Source: Cercospora beticola
Lineage: Eukaryota; Ascomycota; Dothideomycetes; Mycosphaerellales; Mycosphaerellaceae
Assembly: GCF_033473495.1 (NCBI RefSeq)
Contig: NC_088938.1
Location: forward strand, 2,480,001-2,544,000
Length of the DNA stretch: 64,000 bases
Reading direction: 5' to 3'
Position numbers and translations under genes: made by a program. Under the pieces are notes generated by a model. That model ran no database searches. It saw nothing but the letters and a program-made list of their open reading frames with translations, and was not told the DNA's origin. Below are positions 33,176 through 45,597 of this stretch, one piece after another. The first letter of the stretch is position 1. The number at the start of each line of letters is the position of its first letter.

Positions 33176-34509
33176 TTAGCGTCTTCAGCATCCATGGGCC
33201 GGCTTTCAGGAGTACCCAGATGAGAAGACTCTCTCCCGTTTGTAAAGTGCAGCAACAGGGCTTGGCGGTGCGACGATGGAGTGCCTACTTTTTTCGCGAT
33301 TTGAAGCTTCCGAAAGCGCCGCAGAGATGCGTTGCGAGTGACCGAGCCAACAGCCAAAGGACAAATTCTAGAAGTGAGCATGACGAATGAGGTCGGCAAA
33401 ATGAGCGGGCCGTGCAAGCCACGAGTCTGCTCTGCTCTGCCAGTGGACGTGTCCAGCCGCGGCGGCGCAGCTCCCAGGACTTGTTTTCGCGATGCAACGG
33501 GCAACCTCTCTCTTAGCATCGCTCTTTGTTGGCAGGCCAGGATCGCCACTTTCTATCAAATGCGCCTGAAACATGTATGCATCCGTAGAGAAATGCCAGC
33601 GCAAGGCACTGGGCGAGTCTCAGCGATGTGGGAACACTCCACCGCCCGCAATACGGATTCAACGCCACCAGGCTTCGTAGATTGGGCGTGACAATTAGCT
33701 GTTCAACTATGCGCGCAATGAGTCTCCAATGTGTCGTTGGGTCTGTGCTGATAAAGCCCCAGTGCGTGGGATCGTGTGGGTTGCAGGAGCGCTCGACAGC
33801 GACACGGCTCTTTGGACGACGTGGACAGCAGGAAGGTTCACAGCCGACCCAATCAGTCCTGATTGGCTGAACAAGAGATCGAAGGCACACTCCCTCGCTC
33901 GTCCTCACAGGTCATCCGCAGGCCATGACGGCGTCGAGAGGGATCCGCCTGATTCCTAATATGATTTCAGCGGTTTGGAAGATGCACTCTCAACTGCAAG
34001 CATCCTGTCACGCGGAAGGAAGGGAGCTGCCTGATGAGGCATATGGATGATAGCATGCAGTCAAAATAGAGCGAGTCTGCAATCGAAAAGATCCGACTAG
34101 CCAAGCCGCGCCAGCTTACGGCAGAGAGCACGGCCGTTCCCTCTGAGAACATGAGTCTCGCTTCCAGCTTCGGCCGTCGCTCATCGTCTCTTCACCAACG
34201 CGCCCCATCAGCGTCTTTGCCTCTTTTCTTTTCCTTACCTCGCGGGATCTGAATCGCCGACCGGCGTCGGACTGGGCATTGCCTTTCTGCTCATCTGCGG
34301 CCCTATTTTCTGCGCGTTACTCGTCTGCGAGCTTATACGCTATTGTTGCCACGATTGGCCGCGCCGCTCCTTACCTCCAGACCTGCAATCCCAGACTACC
34401 CGGCCCTCTCTTTCCTCCCAAGTGACCACGTCACAGGATTGCACGCTTTGCTCTTGAAACGGCAGACATCGACTCATGTGTCGCTTCATCGACAAGCCGT
34501 CAAAGCGTA
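33176..34509. promoter_or_regulatory. Divergent region between the Dus2 and Snt2 genes, 1.3 kb
   Basis: Holds two promoters. Scattered 60-130-codon frames lack motifs. The last 350 bp are CT-rich, fitting the leader of the Snt2 gene. No RNA gene recognised. Confidence 0.4.
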
Positions 34510-37500
34510 ATGGCCGATGAGCTTGGCTCATCGACGCAGCCTGCTGCCATGGATTCTACTCCCGCCTCGAGGGCTCCCACAGCCTCGAGAGATGGCACAC
34601 CCGCCGCCTCATTCCAAGCGATCAATTCCCGGGCCGCCTCAGAGAATGCACGCAATGCAACTCCAGCAGCCACTGGCCAACAACGCGGGAGCTCGTCTGA
34701 CCTGACACCGCCGAGAGGCGATGCGGCTGTGGCACCAAAGGCTGCACAAACAGCACAAACTTCCACCTCTGCATCTCAGCCTTCGAAATTGTCTTCGCAA
34801 GTCGATGGTTTGGATGGCGCGATGGCCGAAGCATCCTATGGCACGCGTTCGCGCAATCGAACCAGCACGCGACCCAACTACGCCGAAGACCAAGACATGG
34901 ACTTTGAATTCACATCCGCCGCCACGACGGGGAAGAAGAAAGGCCTCGATGCGTCTGCTGCAACTACGCAGGGGACCTCCGAGACCAAGCGCGCCCCCGA
35001 CGCCACGTCTTTTCAAGCAGTCAACGGCAACGCGACGAGTGCCAAAGATTCGAACGCGTCAACGCCCACTGCAGCAGGCACGACGAAAAAGCGAAAAGCT
35101 GCTGGCAATGCGGCCGCCGCGCTCTCAGGGAACGCTGTATCTGCCACGCCTCCTCCAGGAGCGGCGCGAAAGCCGGCCGTTCCGACAGCCTCATCGACTC
35201 TAGCACGCGAGACCAACATCATGTCATTTTCCAAGCATCGCAGTTGCCTCAACAAAAAGGGCGAACTGGTTGCAGATGACGGGACGAAGCTGTCTGTCAA
35301 CGGTAAGCTACTTTCCAGTCTCCTGATCTGGCTACAGCCCTCGCGAATCGAGGTTGCAGCCTACCCCGCTCCACAATTCCGTTTGTTCCTCAGGCTGACT
35401 TTTCGCCAGATCACGTGTACCTTGTTTGTGAGCCGCCGGGAGATCCCTACTACCTTTGTCGCATTATGGAATTCCTCCATGTCGAAAGCGATAACAAAAA
35501 CTCGCCTGTGGATGCGTTGCGTGTGAACTGGTATTACCGACCACGAGATGTTCAACGATTCAGCAGCGATACTCGTCTCGTCTATGGTACCATGCATTCC
35601 GACATGTGTCCACTCACATCCCTCCGCGGAAAATGCACGATCAAGCATCGCTCCGAGATTGATGACCTGGACGCCTATCGAAAGGAACGCGATTCCTTCT
35701 ACTTCGTGCAGGTCTTCGACCGCTTCATTCGGCGGTCCTACGAATGTATCCCAGTCAAGCAGATCGTGAACGTGCCCGACAAGGTCAAGAAAGCGCTTGA
35801 CGAGCGATGGAAGTTCGTCGTTGTCGAAATAGGCCGTGTCAAAGAATTGACAAGCGCGGCCAAGTCTTGCAAGCGCTGTGCACGATATTGTGCATCCACT
35901 GATTCCGTGGACTGCGCAATCTGCAAGAACTCCTACCACATGAATTGTGTGCAGCCTCCGCTTCCAAAGAAGCCTTCACGCGGTTTCGCCTGGGCTTGTG
36001 GTCCTTGCAGCCGCGCTTCGGAACGAGAACAGGAAGCACGCAACACTCCAAATGCTAGTGGTCATGTAACGGAAGCCGAAGAGGAAGATGCTGCGCCGGA
36101 GGAGGAGGCTCCAGGCTTCTCGAGCAATACGACTCGCGCACCAAGTCCAGACGTGGATGATATGGTCATAGACGATCACCCTGCTACTCAAGCCGAGATC
36201 GCGCTCGCAAAGATGTGGCCCATGCGCTATCTGGGTATTCACGCTCGGGTGGAAGATGCACTGCAGTACGATGATCGGGCGATATACCCTCGAGCCAGCT
36301 CGCGCCTTGGTCCACGGCATCAGGCCAATGTGAATGTATGGCACGGACGTCCGGTCGAGCTTGTGAAGCCAGCAGAAATCAAAAAGCGATACATGAAGGC
36401 CGGAGCCCAGAAGAAGGAAACGAAGCTGACGAAAGAGTCCTTGGCGGCAATCGAAGCAGATAAGGAAGAGAAAGCGAAACGCCCAAAGTGGGTACAGGAC
36501 GAGCCTCCCGGCTACGTTGCTCGAGGCGAGGACTACGATCCGAAAGATCCGAAGTGCACAGCAACGCCAATTTTCGTGATGCCTCCGCTCGACAAGCCTC
36601 CGAAGCAAGCGGACATGAGCGAACCGGATCCAGTGAAACGAAATGAGAAATTTGTTGATGCTTACTTGGAGCGGGCAAAACCTCTTGCCAGGGGCATCGG
36701 AGTGCCACCTTTTGGTACGAATTTTCTGGACCGGGCAGTGAAGGTGCTTATCGACAACAAGTACAACACAGATGCTGCGCTGAAGGCGTTGCAAAAGACG
36801 GATCGCGTCAAGGATCTCCACGAGCCCGTGCTGAGCAAACAGGATCTGTTCAAATTCGAGGAAGGAGTTGCCAAATATGGTTCGGAACACCGGCTTATCC
36901 GTCTCCATATGAAGACGAATCTGCCGCATGCTGATATTGTACGGTTCTACTATCTCTGGAAGAAGACGCCGAAAGGCAAAGAGATCTGGGGCAACTATGG
37001 AGGACGCAAGAAGAAGAAGGCGGAACCTGCCGGGGACGCTGGCAGCAAGCTTCAGGCAGAGTTGGCTCATGATGTGGATGACTCTGCATTCGACAACGAC
37101 AAGGCTATCCGCAAGAATCGTGGCTTCCAGTGCAAGTACTGCAGCACAACCCATTCGCGGCAATGGAGACGCGCGCCTGGCGTGTCTCCCGGACAAATGG
37201 TCACAGTGGAGAAAATCGAGAAAGGGCAGAAGACCGAAAAGAAGGAACGCTACGTGCTTGCTCTCTGCCTTCGATGTGCGAACTTGTGGCGAAAGTACGC
37301 AATCAAGTGGGAGGACATCGACGAAGTCTCGAAAAAGATTGCACAGAGCGGTGGGCGCGTATTCAAGAAGAAAATTGACGAGGAGCTGCTGCGTGAGCTG
37401 ATCGCTGCCAACGAAGCTCCGCCGGATCCGGATATCGCCAACCCGTCGTCTTTCGAGAGCGGCGAGCCTCCCAAGAAGAAGTCAAAGACAGGCAAAGCAG

Positions 37501-40091
37501 CAGCAGTTCCATTGACAGAGCATGTGGAGAAGCCTGCTCCACCGCCGCCCCCACCGAAGGAACCAACACCGCCGCCGCCACCCATCATTCCGGCTCAGCC
37601 GACTTGGAAAGTGCTTCCTTGCGCGGTCTGCAAAGGGTTTGAAGATACCATTGCCTGTGCTCATTGCAAGCTGACTGTGCACCGACGCTGTTTCGGAGTC
37701 GGCGAGCACGACGGGATCAGACCGAACGGTGAGGTGAACTGGATCTGTGAGCAGTGTCAGAACGATCGCAACCCGCTCGTGTCAACAGATTATTGTTGCT
37801 GTTTGTGCTTGACAGAAGAAACAATGGTGGATCTGGTCGAACCGCCCAGGGTTTCGCACAAGAAAAAGACGGACCGGGAGCGAGAAAAAGAGCGGCTGGA
37901 GAAGGAGCTTGCCGATGGCATGCGCAACGAGTACCGCAATAGACAACTGGCAGCCCATCGCCCACCAATACCTCGCGAGCCGCTGAAGCGCACAACTGGC
38001 AATAATTGGGTTCACGTGTCGTGTTCTCTTTGGGCGAACGAGATTCGGTACAGCAACGCAGAGAAGCTGGAAATTGCCGAGGGCTTCCAACTGATCCCGC
38101 AAGCACGTTTCGAAGCCATTTGCAAACTGTGCAAGAATCGGGACATTGCTAACAAGTTTCGCGAAAACGCAGGCGCCTGCATCAATTGCAGCCAATGCCA
38201 GGCCGCGTTCCATGCGTCTTGTGCATTCGAGGCTCACTATACGTTCGGATTTGATGTCCAACCCGTCAAGGGCTCGCGCAAAGATCAGGTCACGACTGTC
38301 ACACTGGGCAATGAAACTGGTTCGGTGACTCCCGTCGTGCTCTGCAAGGAGCACACGTTCAAAGGCGTCCTCCACCCAATCGATGAGTACTACGAAGACG
38401 TTGGCAAGACTGCTCTGCAAATATATGCCGAGGCGTATAAGCAGGCTGACCTGACCTTGACTGGCACATCGCGCAAAGCTGCTGAGGCGCAACTTACTAA
38501 GGATAAGAAGGGCCAACAAGCAGCACTCTCCCAGGGCACGAATCGTAGGGAATCTGGCGCGCATGGAATAGCAGCTGCTGTACGTCGAGGCGCAAGGACT
38601 TCTATCGCCGCTGATACGAAGCCTGAACCATCAGACGGTGTCGTGGATATAAGCATGGTCCCGGAGGAGGAACAACGACGATGTGTCAAATGCGACGTCG
38701 ACGTGACACCAAAATGGCATCCAGTCGCAAAAGGAGCTGGAGAAGAGGCGATCAAGACAACAGAACACGACAGGCCTTCCGAGCAGCCTAAAATCCCCGA
38801 AAAGCTCAACATCCGCTTCATGGCACCAGGCGCGAATGGGCGAGCATGGGAGGGCATGCCAGAACGCTTCAACGGTGGGCTAAGTGCCGATCGTGAAAAT
38901 GGAGAAAGTGAAGGGCCCGCGCCCGCTGTGCAAGATCCTAACGCACCGTCCACGATCACGCACAACGGCGAAGCTCGCTCTGCTATTGGCGAACCCATCA
39001 GAGTCGATCACAATGACCCGGCGACTCATGCTCATGGTCTGCCGCAAGGCTATGTTCCTCCTGCCGCTCGTACTTCTCCATCGCTAGAGGAATGCCAGAA
39101 GCCCGAGGAACAGGTTCCAACAGAATTTCTGTGCCACAAATGTTTCCTCAAGAGCAAGCTGGAGACTTCTCCGCCGCCTGAAGATGGAGACAAACGGGCA
39201 TCCTCGCTTCCAAGAGGGAGCAAGCGTCCGACACCAGCGCCGATCCCATCCATCGAGGAGCAGTTCCGTGCTATCGACAACCCGCCTCAGCCAACCCCAA
39301 TACCACCGGCTGCACCTCCGCCACTCAATGGGATGCCTGGCCACGGTCCTCCCGGACAATATGGACCCCATCATCATGGTGGACCGCCCCATCACGTCTA
39401 CCCACAGCAGTTCCATCAGCCAAACGGCTATCACCAGCCACCTCCTGCACCTCAAATGGGATTCCATGACCGGCAGAACAGCTACGGCAATTATGGTTAC
39501 CATGCGCCCCGGCCAGCGCCAATCCCGCCAGCACCTCACTATGGGCCCTCGTTCGCACAAAGTCAGCCTCCGCGCCCTCCACCATTGAACGGTTTTGGTC
39601 CGCCGGGACAAGTTCCGAATGGCGGAATGCGATCGCCTCATCCCGGTCAGCCATCTCCTGGTTACCCTCCGCCTTCTCAGCATCACCAGATGTCGGGAAT
39701 GTCTCGTGATGGCCCATATCCAGGACAACTCCCTTCGTTGGGGCCCCCGGTGCATTCCAGTCCCCATGCTTTGTTCGGGAGACCTGGTTCGCAGCCACAG
39801 AACGTACCTCAGCCGCAGCACCCTCCGCCGGCCCAGCCTCAAAACCCCATGAATTCACCTGCACCACCTCCACCGCAGATGCAGCAACAGGTGCAGCAGG
39901 GCCCACCTACACCCTCCATACCGCAAGCACAACAGTCCACCGAGCAGCAGAGCCAAAATCAGCAGCAGGCCAACACAAGTCCGCGACTGGAAGGCGGAGA
40001 GGCGGCAAGGCCCACAACACCCCGAGGTGGGCAAGTCAATGGAACGACTGGAGCGAGTGCGAGTCCTAATTTAGCGAATCTCTTGCATTGA
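34510..40091 (+). CDS. SNT2: Snt2-type chromatin reader (BAH, PHD, ELM2/SANT, GATA-like, PHD, ePHD)
   Basis: Exon 1 is 34510-35302, a 107-nt intron at 35303-35409 has a GTAAGC donor and GCCAG acceptor, and exon 2 is 35410-40091, giving 1,824 residues. The intron lies inside the BAH domain. Approximate order: a Ser/Thr/Ala-rich disordered N-terminus (1-235), BAH (245-400; HVYLVCEPPGDPYYLCRIME), PHD1 (418-464; CKRCARYC, CAICKNSYHMNC), ELM2-like (690-735), SANT (738-790; FKFEEGVAKYGSEHRLI, VRFYYLWKKT) and a GATA-like zinc finger (837-905; CKYCSTTHSRQWRRAPG, LCLRCANLWRKYA). PHD2 (1000-1050; CAVCKGFEDTIACAHCKLTVH) is followed by an extended PHD (1056-1248; NNWVHVSCSLWANEI, CSQCQAAFHASCAF). The last 400 residues are Pro/Gln/His-rich. 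In yeast, Snt2 binds Ecm5 and the Rpd3 deacetylase in stress-response gene control; in plant-pathogenic fungi homologues affect conidiation and growth. All zinc-binding groups look complete. Confidence 0.93.
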
Positions 40092-40445
40092 TATGAGACC
40101 TTGACAGGTTGAGGTGTGTGTTATTTTATTAGAGGCTATGTGGACCTCGGTATTTGTGGGAGGACGGATCTGAGCAGTGTGTAGGCTCTTGTTTTGATAC
40201 CCCATGTAGCAATTTTGACGGTCGCTCAAGGCAGAGCGGCCAGTTTAATAGAACATTCTGGACCCATAAAGAGGTGCTAGTGACGTCTAGTGCTGGTGTT
40301 AATGGTGGTGATTGTGCTGGTAGTGGAAGTGGAAGTGGAAGCTTTAGCGTTGTCCATGCCTGAGGCTCCGCCCAAAGGGTCACAACTCGATGAAGAAACC
40401 TTTTGTTCTGACACAACCGCTTCATCAGGACTTCTGCCGCCGACG
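40092..40445. other. Intergenic, 350 bp
   Basis: 3' flank of the Snt2 gene and leader of the HTH-protein gene. It includes a short GGAAGT/GGTGGT-type purine repeat (about 40300-40345) and an in-frame upstream ATG at 40356 discussed with the next gene. Confidence 0.45.
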
Positions 40446-42290
40446 ATGGGGAAGGTAAGTGGATGCGTTCCCAGTTCATACGCCGTCCAGCACGACGAGC
40501 ACGAGTGCAGCATGGCTGCAGAGCAATGGCGAGCGCTCTCTGTAGCATCTGCAAAGATGCCTCGCAACGCTGCCGTCCTTGCATCAGCTCTCAGCTCTGT
40601 CGCGCGCGTGCTCGACAGCAGCGCGTGGACTGTGTGCAGTCGCTTCCACTGACGGACGCTGCTTGCTAACACGGATGGTATCTAGGCCTATTCGCCGGAG
40701 CAGCGCGAGCAGGTGCGCCAGCTTCTCGAGTCCGGTCGCGACGAGGAGTCGATCGAGAAAGAGACTGGCGTCAGCGACCGCACCATTCGGCGATGGAAGC
40801 TGGAGCTCGAGCGGACGGGCAGAATAGGCAAACCCCCGGAGTCGCGCACCGGCAGACATCGAGTACTGTCGGCCGAGATCGAGCAGGCTCTCGTCGACCA
40901 TGTGAAACAGAACCCCGAGCTCTCGGTGGATGATATGCTATGGTGGTTGTACGATAAGCACAAGATTGTGGTGGGGACGAGGACCATCCGGCGCGTCTTC
41001 GAGCGCAAGGGCGACAAGGTGAAGATCAAAGGCAGCAAGAAGAAGGGTGATGCGAATGACGACGACGAGGAAGACGACGGAGATGGTGAGGGCCCGACGA
41101 CTTCCAACAACAACGCGAATACCATGTCGCCCATGCACCCCAACGGACATTACCAGAGCCCATACGCGCCCATGGTGCCGCAGAACGCAGAGCAGCAGCT
41201 CGCTCAGGCTTTGCAACAGCAAACTCAACAGCAGACGCCGGTCCAGCGGCAATCCTCGTTCAGCGCGCCCATGGCCGGCAACAATAACGACGACGTAGAG
41301 GACGATGAAGAAACGCTGCAGCTTCAACTTCAGCAGATCGAGCTCCAGAAGCGCGAGCTCGAGGTAAAGCTGAAGCTGCGACGTATACAAAGTGGTAAGA
41401 ACACTCCTGCGTCCGCTGCTCGCAAAGGCAGCACGCCGAACTCTGGCACGAGTTCGTTGTACAATCCTAATCTCGTGGTACCCACACCTCCGAAGCGCGA
41501 TTCGCGAAGCAAGAAGAAGATTGAGGAGTCAAAGCGTCGCACTGCGGAGCGGCAGGAGCGCATGCTTCGGGACTTGGAGCGACGATCGCGTCGGCGCGAT
41601 CATCTCACGGCGGAATGGGTATCATCGAAGGATATTTGGCCACTTCGGGCTCAAGGTCTTCTCGCCGATCTCATGCACCAATATGGATGCTACGCCTTTG
41701 CGCAGAATCAAGTCGATGTCTTCGAGTCCATGTATCGGGAGCTCTACAAGCTGGTCGACCTCAGCAAAGGAGACTGGTTGCCTCAGCTCCACGACGATAT
41801 GCTGCGGGAGAGGATGAAGCGCAAGATGGGACAATTGCGGACCAAGATGCAGAAGACGGGTGAGATCATATCCCGTGCAGATGGCTATGGAGGTTTCACG
41901 AAGAGCGACAGCTACACTGGCGAGCAAGCTGGCGCCGCCGAGGGCGATGAATCGGAGTTCCTTGGAGATGCTACCGACTTTGGTCAGCAAGCCCAATCGG
42001 AGCAAAAATACGTTGATGGATATCAGGCGGCTGATCAGAACAACGGATTTGGTGCACATCAGCAGACGGTGCAGCAAAGTTTCGATCCCCAACAGGTGCA
42101 GCAGCAGGGAGGCGCGGTACCGGAGGCACAGATGCAGGACCAGATTCAGTATGAGCCGGTGCAAGACCATGGAATGCAGCACATTTCATACACTCACAAC
42201 ATGATGGGCAACCAGGGTCCACAGTATCCCGGCATGCACATGGAGGGAATGATGCCTTACGGCAACATCAATGGCGGTATGGGGATGTAG
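40446..42290 (+). CDS. Protein with two transposase-like helix-turn-helix segments and a Gln-rich tail
   Basis: A short exon 1 (40446-40454, coding MGK) is joined across an intron at 40455-40685 (GTAAGT donor, GCTAACAC branch, TCTAG acceptor) to exon 2 (40686-42290), giving 537 residues. The ATG at 40446 has A at -3 and G at +4. An in-frame ATG at 40356 would add 30 residues but has T at -3. Residues 5-50 (YSPEQREQVRQLLESGRDEE, GVSDRTIRRWKLELERTG) match the first HTH of IS630/Tc1-type transposases. Residues about 62-115 (EIEQALVDHVKQNPELSVDD, VVGTRTIRRVFERKG) match the second, wing-like HTH. No DDE catalytic domain follows; instead there is an acidic stretch, Asn/Gln-rich parts, a coiled coil (LQLQLQQIELQKRELEVKLK) and a conserved-looking helical region (DIWPLRAQGLLADLMHQYGC). 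A Gln/Met/Gly-rich tail ends the protein. Likely a nuclear DNA-binding protein derived from a transposase head. Confidence 0.8.
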
Positions 42291-42966
42291 ACTGAGCATT
42301 GCCGCAGGAGGCTGCTGCTCCGGAACGCCGCGACGTACAAAAGCCAACGGAGTCGCTACGAGTTTTGATCAATTTCTGGAATGCGAGCGGGCGCTATTGG
42401 AGGGCGATGGAGTTGAGGTTACGGACTCGGTGTTTTATGACCGCGCACTGCTTGCGAATGATACCACTGTAGCTTGTGGGGAGGGAGGGAGATTTCTGGA
42501 GTCAAAAGCATTATTTCGCGAGCAGAAATCAGAATGGAGCGCATTGCTGTGTCTTGTCTCATGTGCCGTTTGGATTGCTCGTATGCTGACTTCACCCCGC
42601 TATTTGACCTCAGCCTCAGTCCATGTCTCAGATGGCGCTTAGTAGTGACAAACAAGCATCTCTTCACGGTCTGACCGACACGCCGTCCACTGCAACTGGC
42701 AAAGTTGATCGGCAGCCGTGGTGGCCGCGGTGCTTCTCTGGCTTGTTCATCGATAGAGCTGTGCTTGACGTGCGACGCGTGGCCTCGGTGCAGCGTGCCG
42801 CCATCCCACTCAGCCCCTCCACCACCACCAAACGACAGTCTAAGCCCAAGCCACACCGATCTAGAACACCGCACACCAACAAGTGAGGGAGAAAGTTTGG
42901 CGCGACCTCACTATTTGTGCTGTTGCAGCCGCATTGGATCAGCATGATCGCAACATCGTCGCCAAC
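42291..42966. other. Intergenic, 680 bp, no gene seen
   Basis: 3' flank of the HTH-protein gene and promoter of the IQ-protein gene. Short frames on both strands lack motifs. Confidence 0.5.
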
Positions 42967-44990
42967 ATGGAGTCCCCGTCCGCAACGGAAACAAAGCACG
43001 ACCCGCTCGCTCTGCCCTCGCCAGAGAAGCTGAGAGAGATTGAGCGGCAGCAGAATGAGAGAGCTGCAGAGATCCGCGCCAGACGCAGGCGTGCGACGGT
43101 CGACGAGAGAACCAATGCCGCCGAGATCATTCAGCGGAATTTTCGGGGCCATCAGGCCCGCAGAGCCATGAAAGGATATGCCCTAGATCCCAGCACCCGA
43201 TGGCTTGAGGTATGAAGATCTCGTGTCGCATTGAGCAGAAGTGCGTGCAGTCAACTTATGCTGCTCCCGCTCTGCACCCGCAACCAGTCAGTCGCAATCG
43301 CACGACGCGCTGACCTCATTGAATCGGTAGGCGCTCAAAGATGGTATGCCATCGTCCTCGTTATGGTCGCGAACTGCCCGTGTCGAGGAAGCTAATCCCG
43401 TGACAGCCGAATACAGCAGGCTTACGAGACCAGTCTCGAATGTGCAACGCTTTAATGAATCTCCTACAGCGGCGGATCGGGTGAAGAAGAGGTGGGCGCA
43501 GGCGAGTGCCGCTGCGAGGCATGCGGGGAGCGACAACACCAGTGATGAGGACGATGACGATCATGCGAGTCAAGCGGAACTGAGAGACAAGAGGCGAAAA
43601 CAGAAGCAGGAGCGGGAAAAGTACGCCAAAGTCATGGGGTTGGAATATTTTCTGGAAATGGTATGTGAGATAGTATATGGCCGGAGGATAGCTGCGACTG
43701 ATGATTTGACTACAGGTCGATCAGAAACATCGTTACGGCAGTAATCTGCGCAGATATCACAAGGAGTGGATGACGCGTGACACAAAGGAAAACTTCTTCT
43801 ACTGGCTGGACTATGGCGAAGGGAAATCTGTCGACCTTCCAGATCGGCCACGAGAGCGGCTGGACCGAGAACAAGTCAGGTACTTGAGCCGCGAGGAACG
43901 GAAAAGGTATCTTGTCAACATTGATAAGCAAGGTCGGTTCGTGTGGAACAAAGATGGGAAGCCCATCACCACGTCTCTGGATTTTAAAGACAGCATCGAC
44001 GGGATTGTGCATTTGAGTGATGACACACCAACCTGGCGAGAAGTAACGACAGGCGTAAAACCAGAGCCAAGGCGATATGATTCCTCGGACGATTCCTCCT
44101 CGATAGCATCGGACATCAGCACCGGATCTCACGAGGACTCTTCAAAATATGCGAACGAGGAGTTCCATGATGCCAAAGGCTTGAATAAACTTAATCACAT
44201 CAGCGTCGACACTCTAATGAATCACCTTCTACGCAAGACGACAAAGAAGAATACGTGGATATTTGTCGCGGACACTTCTTTCCGATTATACGTGGGCATC
44301 AAACAATCTGGCGCCTTTCAACACTCTTCATTTCTCAAAGGCGCTCGTGTCGCAGCAGCAGGGCTCATCAAAATTAAACGAGGTCAAATCCGCAAACTCT
44401 CGCCGCTTTCTGGCCACTACGCCCCTCCTGTTCGCAACTTCCGCGAGTTCCTGAAGAATCTCAAAGAAGAAGGCGCGGATCTCTCTCATCTCAATGTTTC
44501 GCGCAGTTATGCTGTCATTCTTGGCCTGGAGGGCTATTTGACAGTGAAGCAACGAGCTAAAAATGTCAAGCAGGGAGCGAAAGATATGATTGATCCTGAG
44601 GAGAAGAAACGTCGATTAGAGGCGGAAAAGGATAAGAGTCAGTCTGCGCAGAGAGAACGGGAAGTGCTAGCGATGGAGCAGAATCAGCAGAGGAGTCGGA
44701 GTATGTCGCAGAGGTTTATCAAGAAGATGGGTTTGGCGAAGTGGGGTGACAGCGAAGGCATGGGAACACTGGCTGAGACCGAGTTGGCGAAAGGCGAGAC
44801 AACTTCTCTTCCGCAGAATGGCGATGTGGTGGGCGGTGCCAGTTCACTTTCTGCTGCGAGTGGGCCTGCTCTGGGCAGCGGTCAACAGCCTCCTGCGACT
44901 GTGGGAAAGAGTGCTACGATTGCGAGTGGAACTCCGGCTGCGGATGCGAGGAAAAGAGATCGTATGAAGGGGAAGTTGCTGGGAAGTTAG
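42967..44990 (+). CDS. IQ-motif (calmodulin-binding) protein, fungal
   Basis: Three exons: 42967-43209, 43331-43660 and 43716-44990. Introns are 121 nt (GTATGA donor, CTGAC branch, GGTAG acceptor) and 55 nt (GTATGT donor, TTGAC branch, TACAG acceptor). Phases agree, giving 615 residues. Residues 51-66 hold a full IQ motif (AAEIIQRNFRGHQARR, matching IQxxxRGxxxR) after a basic helix (EIRARRRRATVDER). Exon 2 is Ser/Asp/Lys-rich and ends in FLEM; the junction gives FLEMVDQKHRYGSNLRRYHK. Exon 3 starts a globular domain (ENFFYWLDYGEGKSVDLPDR, YLVNIDKQGRFVWNKDGKPI), then a Ser/Asp linker. A second block (RLYVGIKQSGAFQHSSFLKG, GQIRKLSPLSGHYAPP) and a coiled-coil, disordered C-terminus follow. I associate this combination with fungal IQ calmodulin-binding proteins of unknown role. 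Calmodulin binding is inferred from the motif. Confidence 0.85.
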
Positions 44991-45597
44991 AAGCTTTCTC
45001 CTACTCCTTGGTGTTGCTTTTCTTGTCCATGATGGAATGGATGAGGTGATGCGGTGTTTGAGATTCCCCCATTTGAGCTTCTGTAGGAGAAAATTAGGAA
45101 TGAATTGGATTCTTTCAAGAGTTGATCTGTTCTCGTCTCATCTACGAAGTTCTCGATCTATATGCTCCCTTGCCACAAATTCTGTATGGTGCTGCAACGG
45201 CAGAGATTCTCGAAGATCGCGCTCTGCTGTCATGCTATGGCTTTAGAAGATGATTGAACATGATTATAGCGCCGGCATGATTGCGAAATCGAATGTTCGA
45301 AGCTGGAAATGGCCTATCCTCACCATCGCCGGCTGTCCCATGACTTTCTTCCCATGCAACCCTAACGTCTTGGCGCTCAGATAGGGTTGTTGAAGTGGAG
45401 GATTTAGTTAGAGAGAGCAAGATTTTATCTATCCATTGCAAAGAAGGTTGGGTAGCCTGTTAATGGAAGTTCTGATAGTTTGAAATAGGGCAAGATGAAA
45501 CTCCAGAGCTTTCGAGTGGAGGTGTGCTGTCACATTTGCAATGAAGTTAAACCCACGTAAGGGAGATGTGACAAAAACACTAACGAAGTTAATTCTC
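44991..45597. other. Convergent 3' flanks, 600 bp, locally AT-rich
   Basis: Tail-to-tail space between the IQ-protein gene and the HET gene. Nothing recognised. Confidence 0.5.

Noticed and set aside
35976..37196. 406-codon antisense frame inside the Snt2 gene
   Set aside because: Mirrors a high-confidence coding exon with full domain structure; no domain in the antisense translation.
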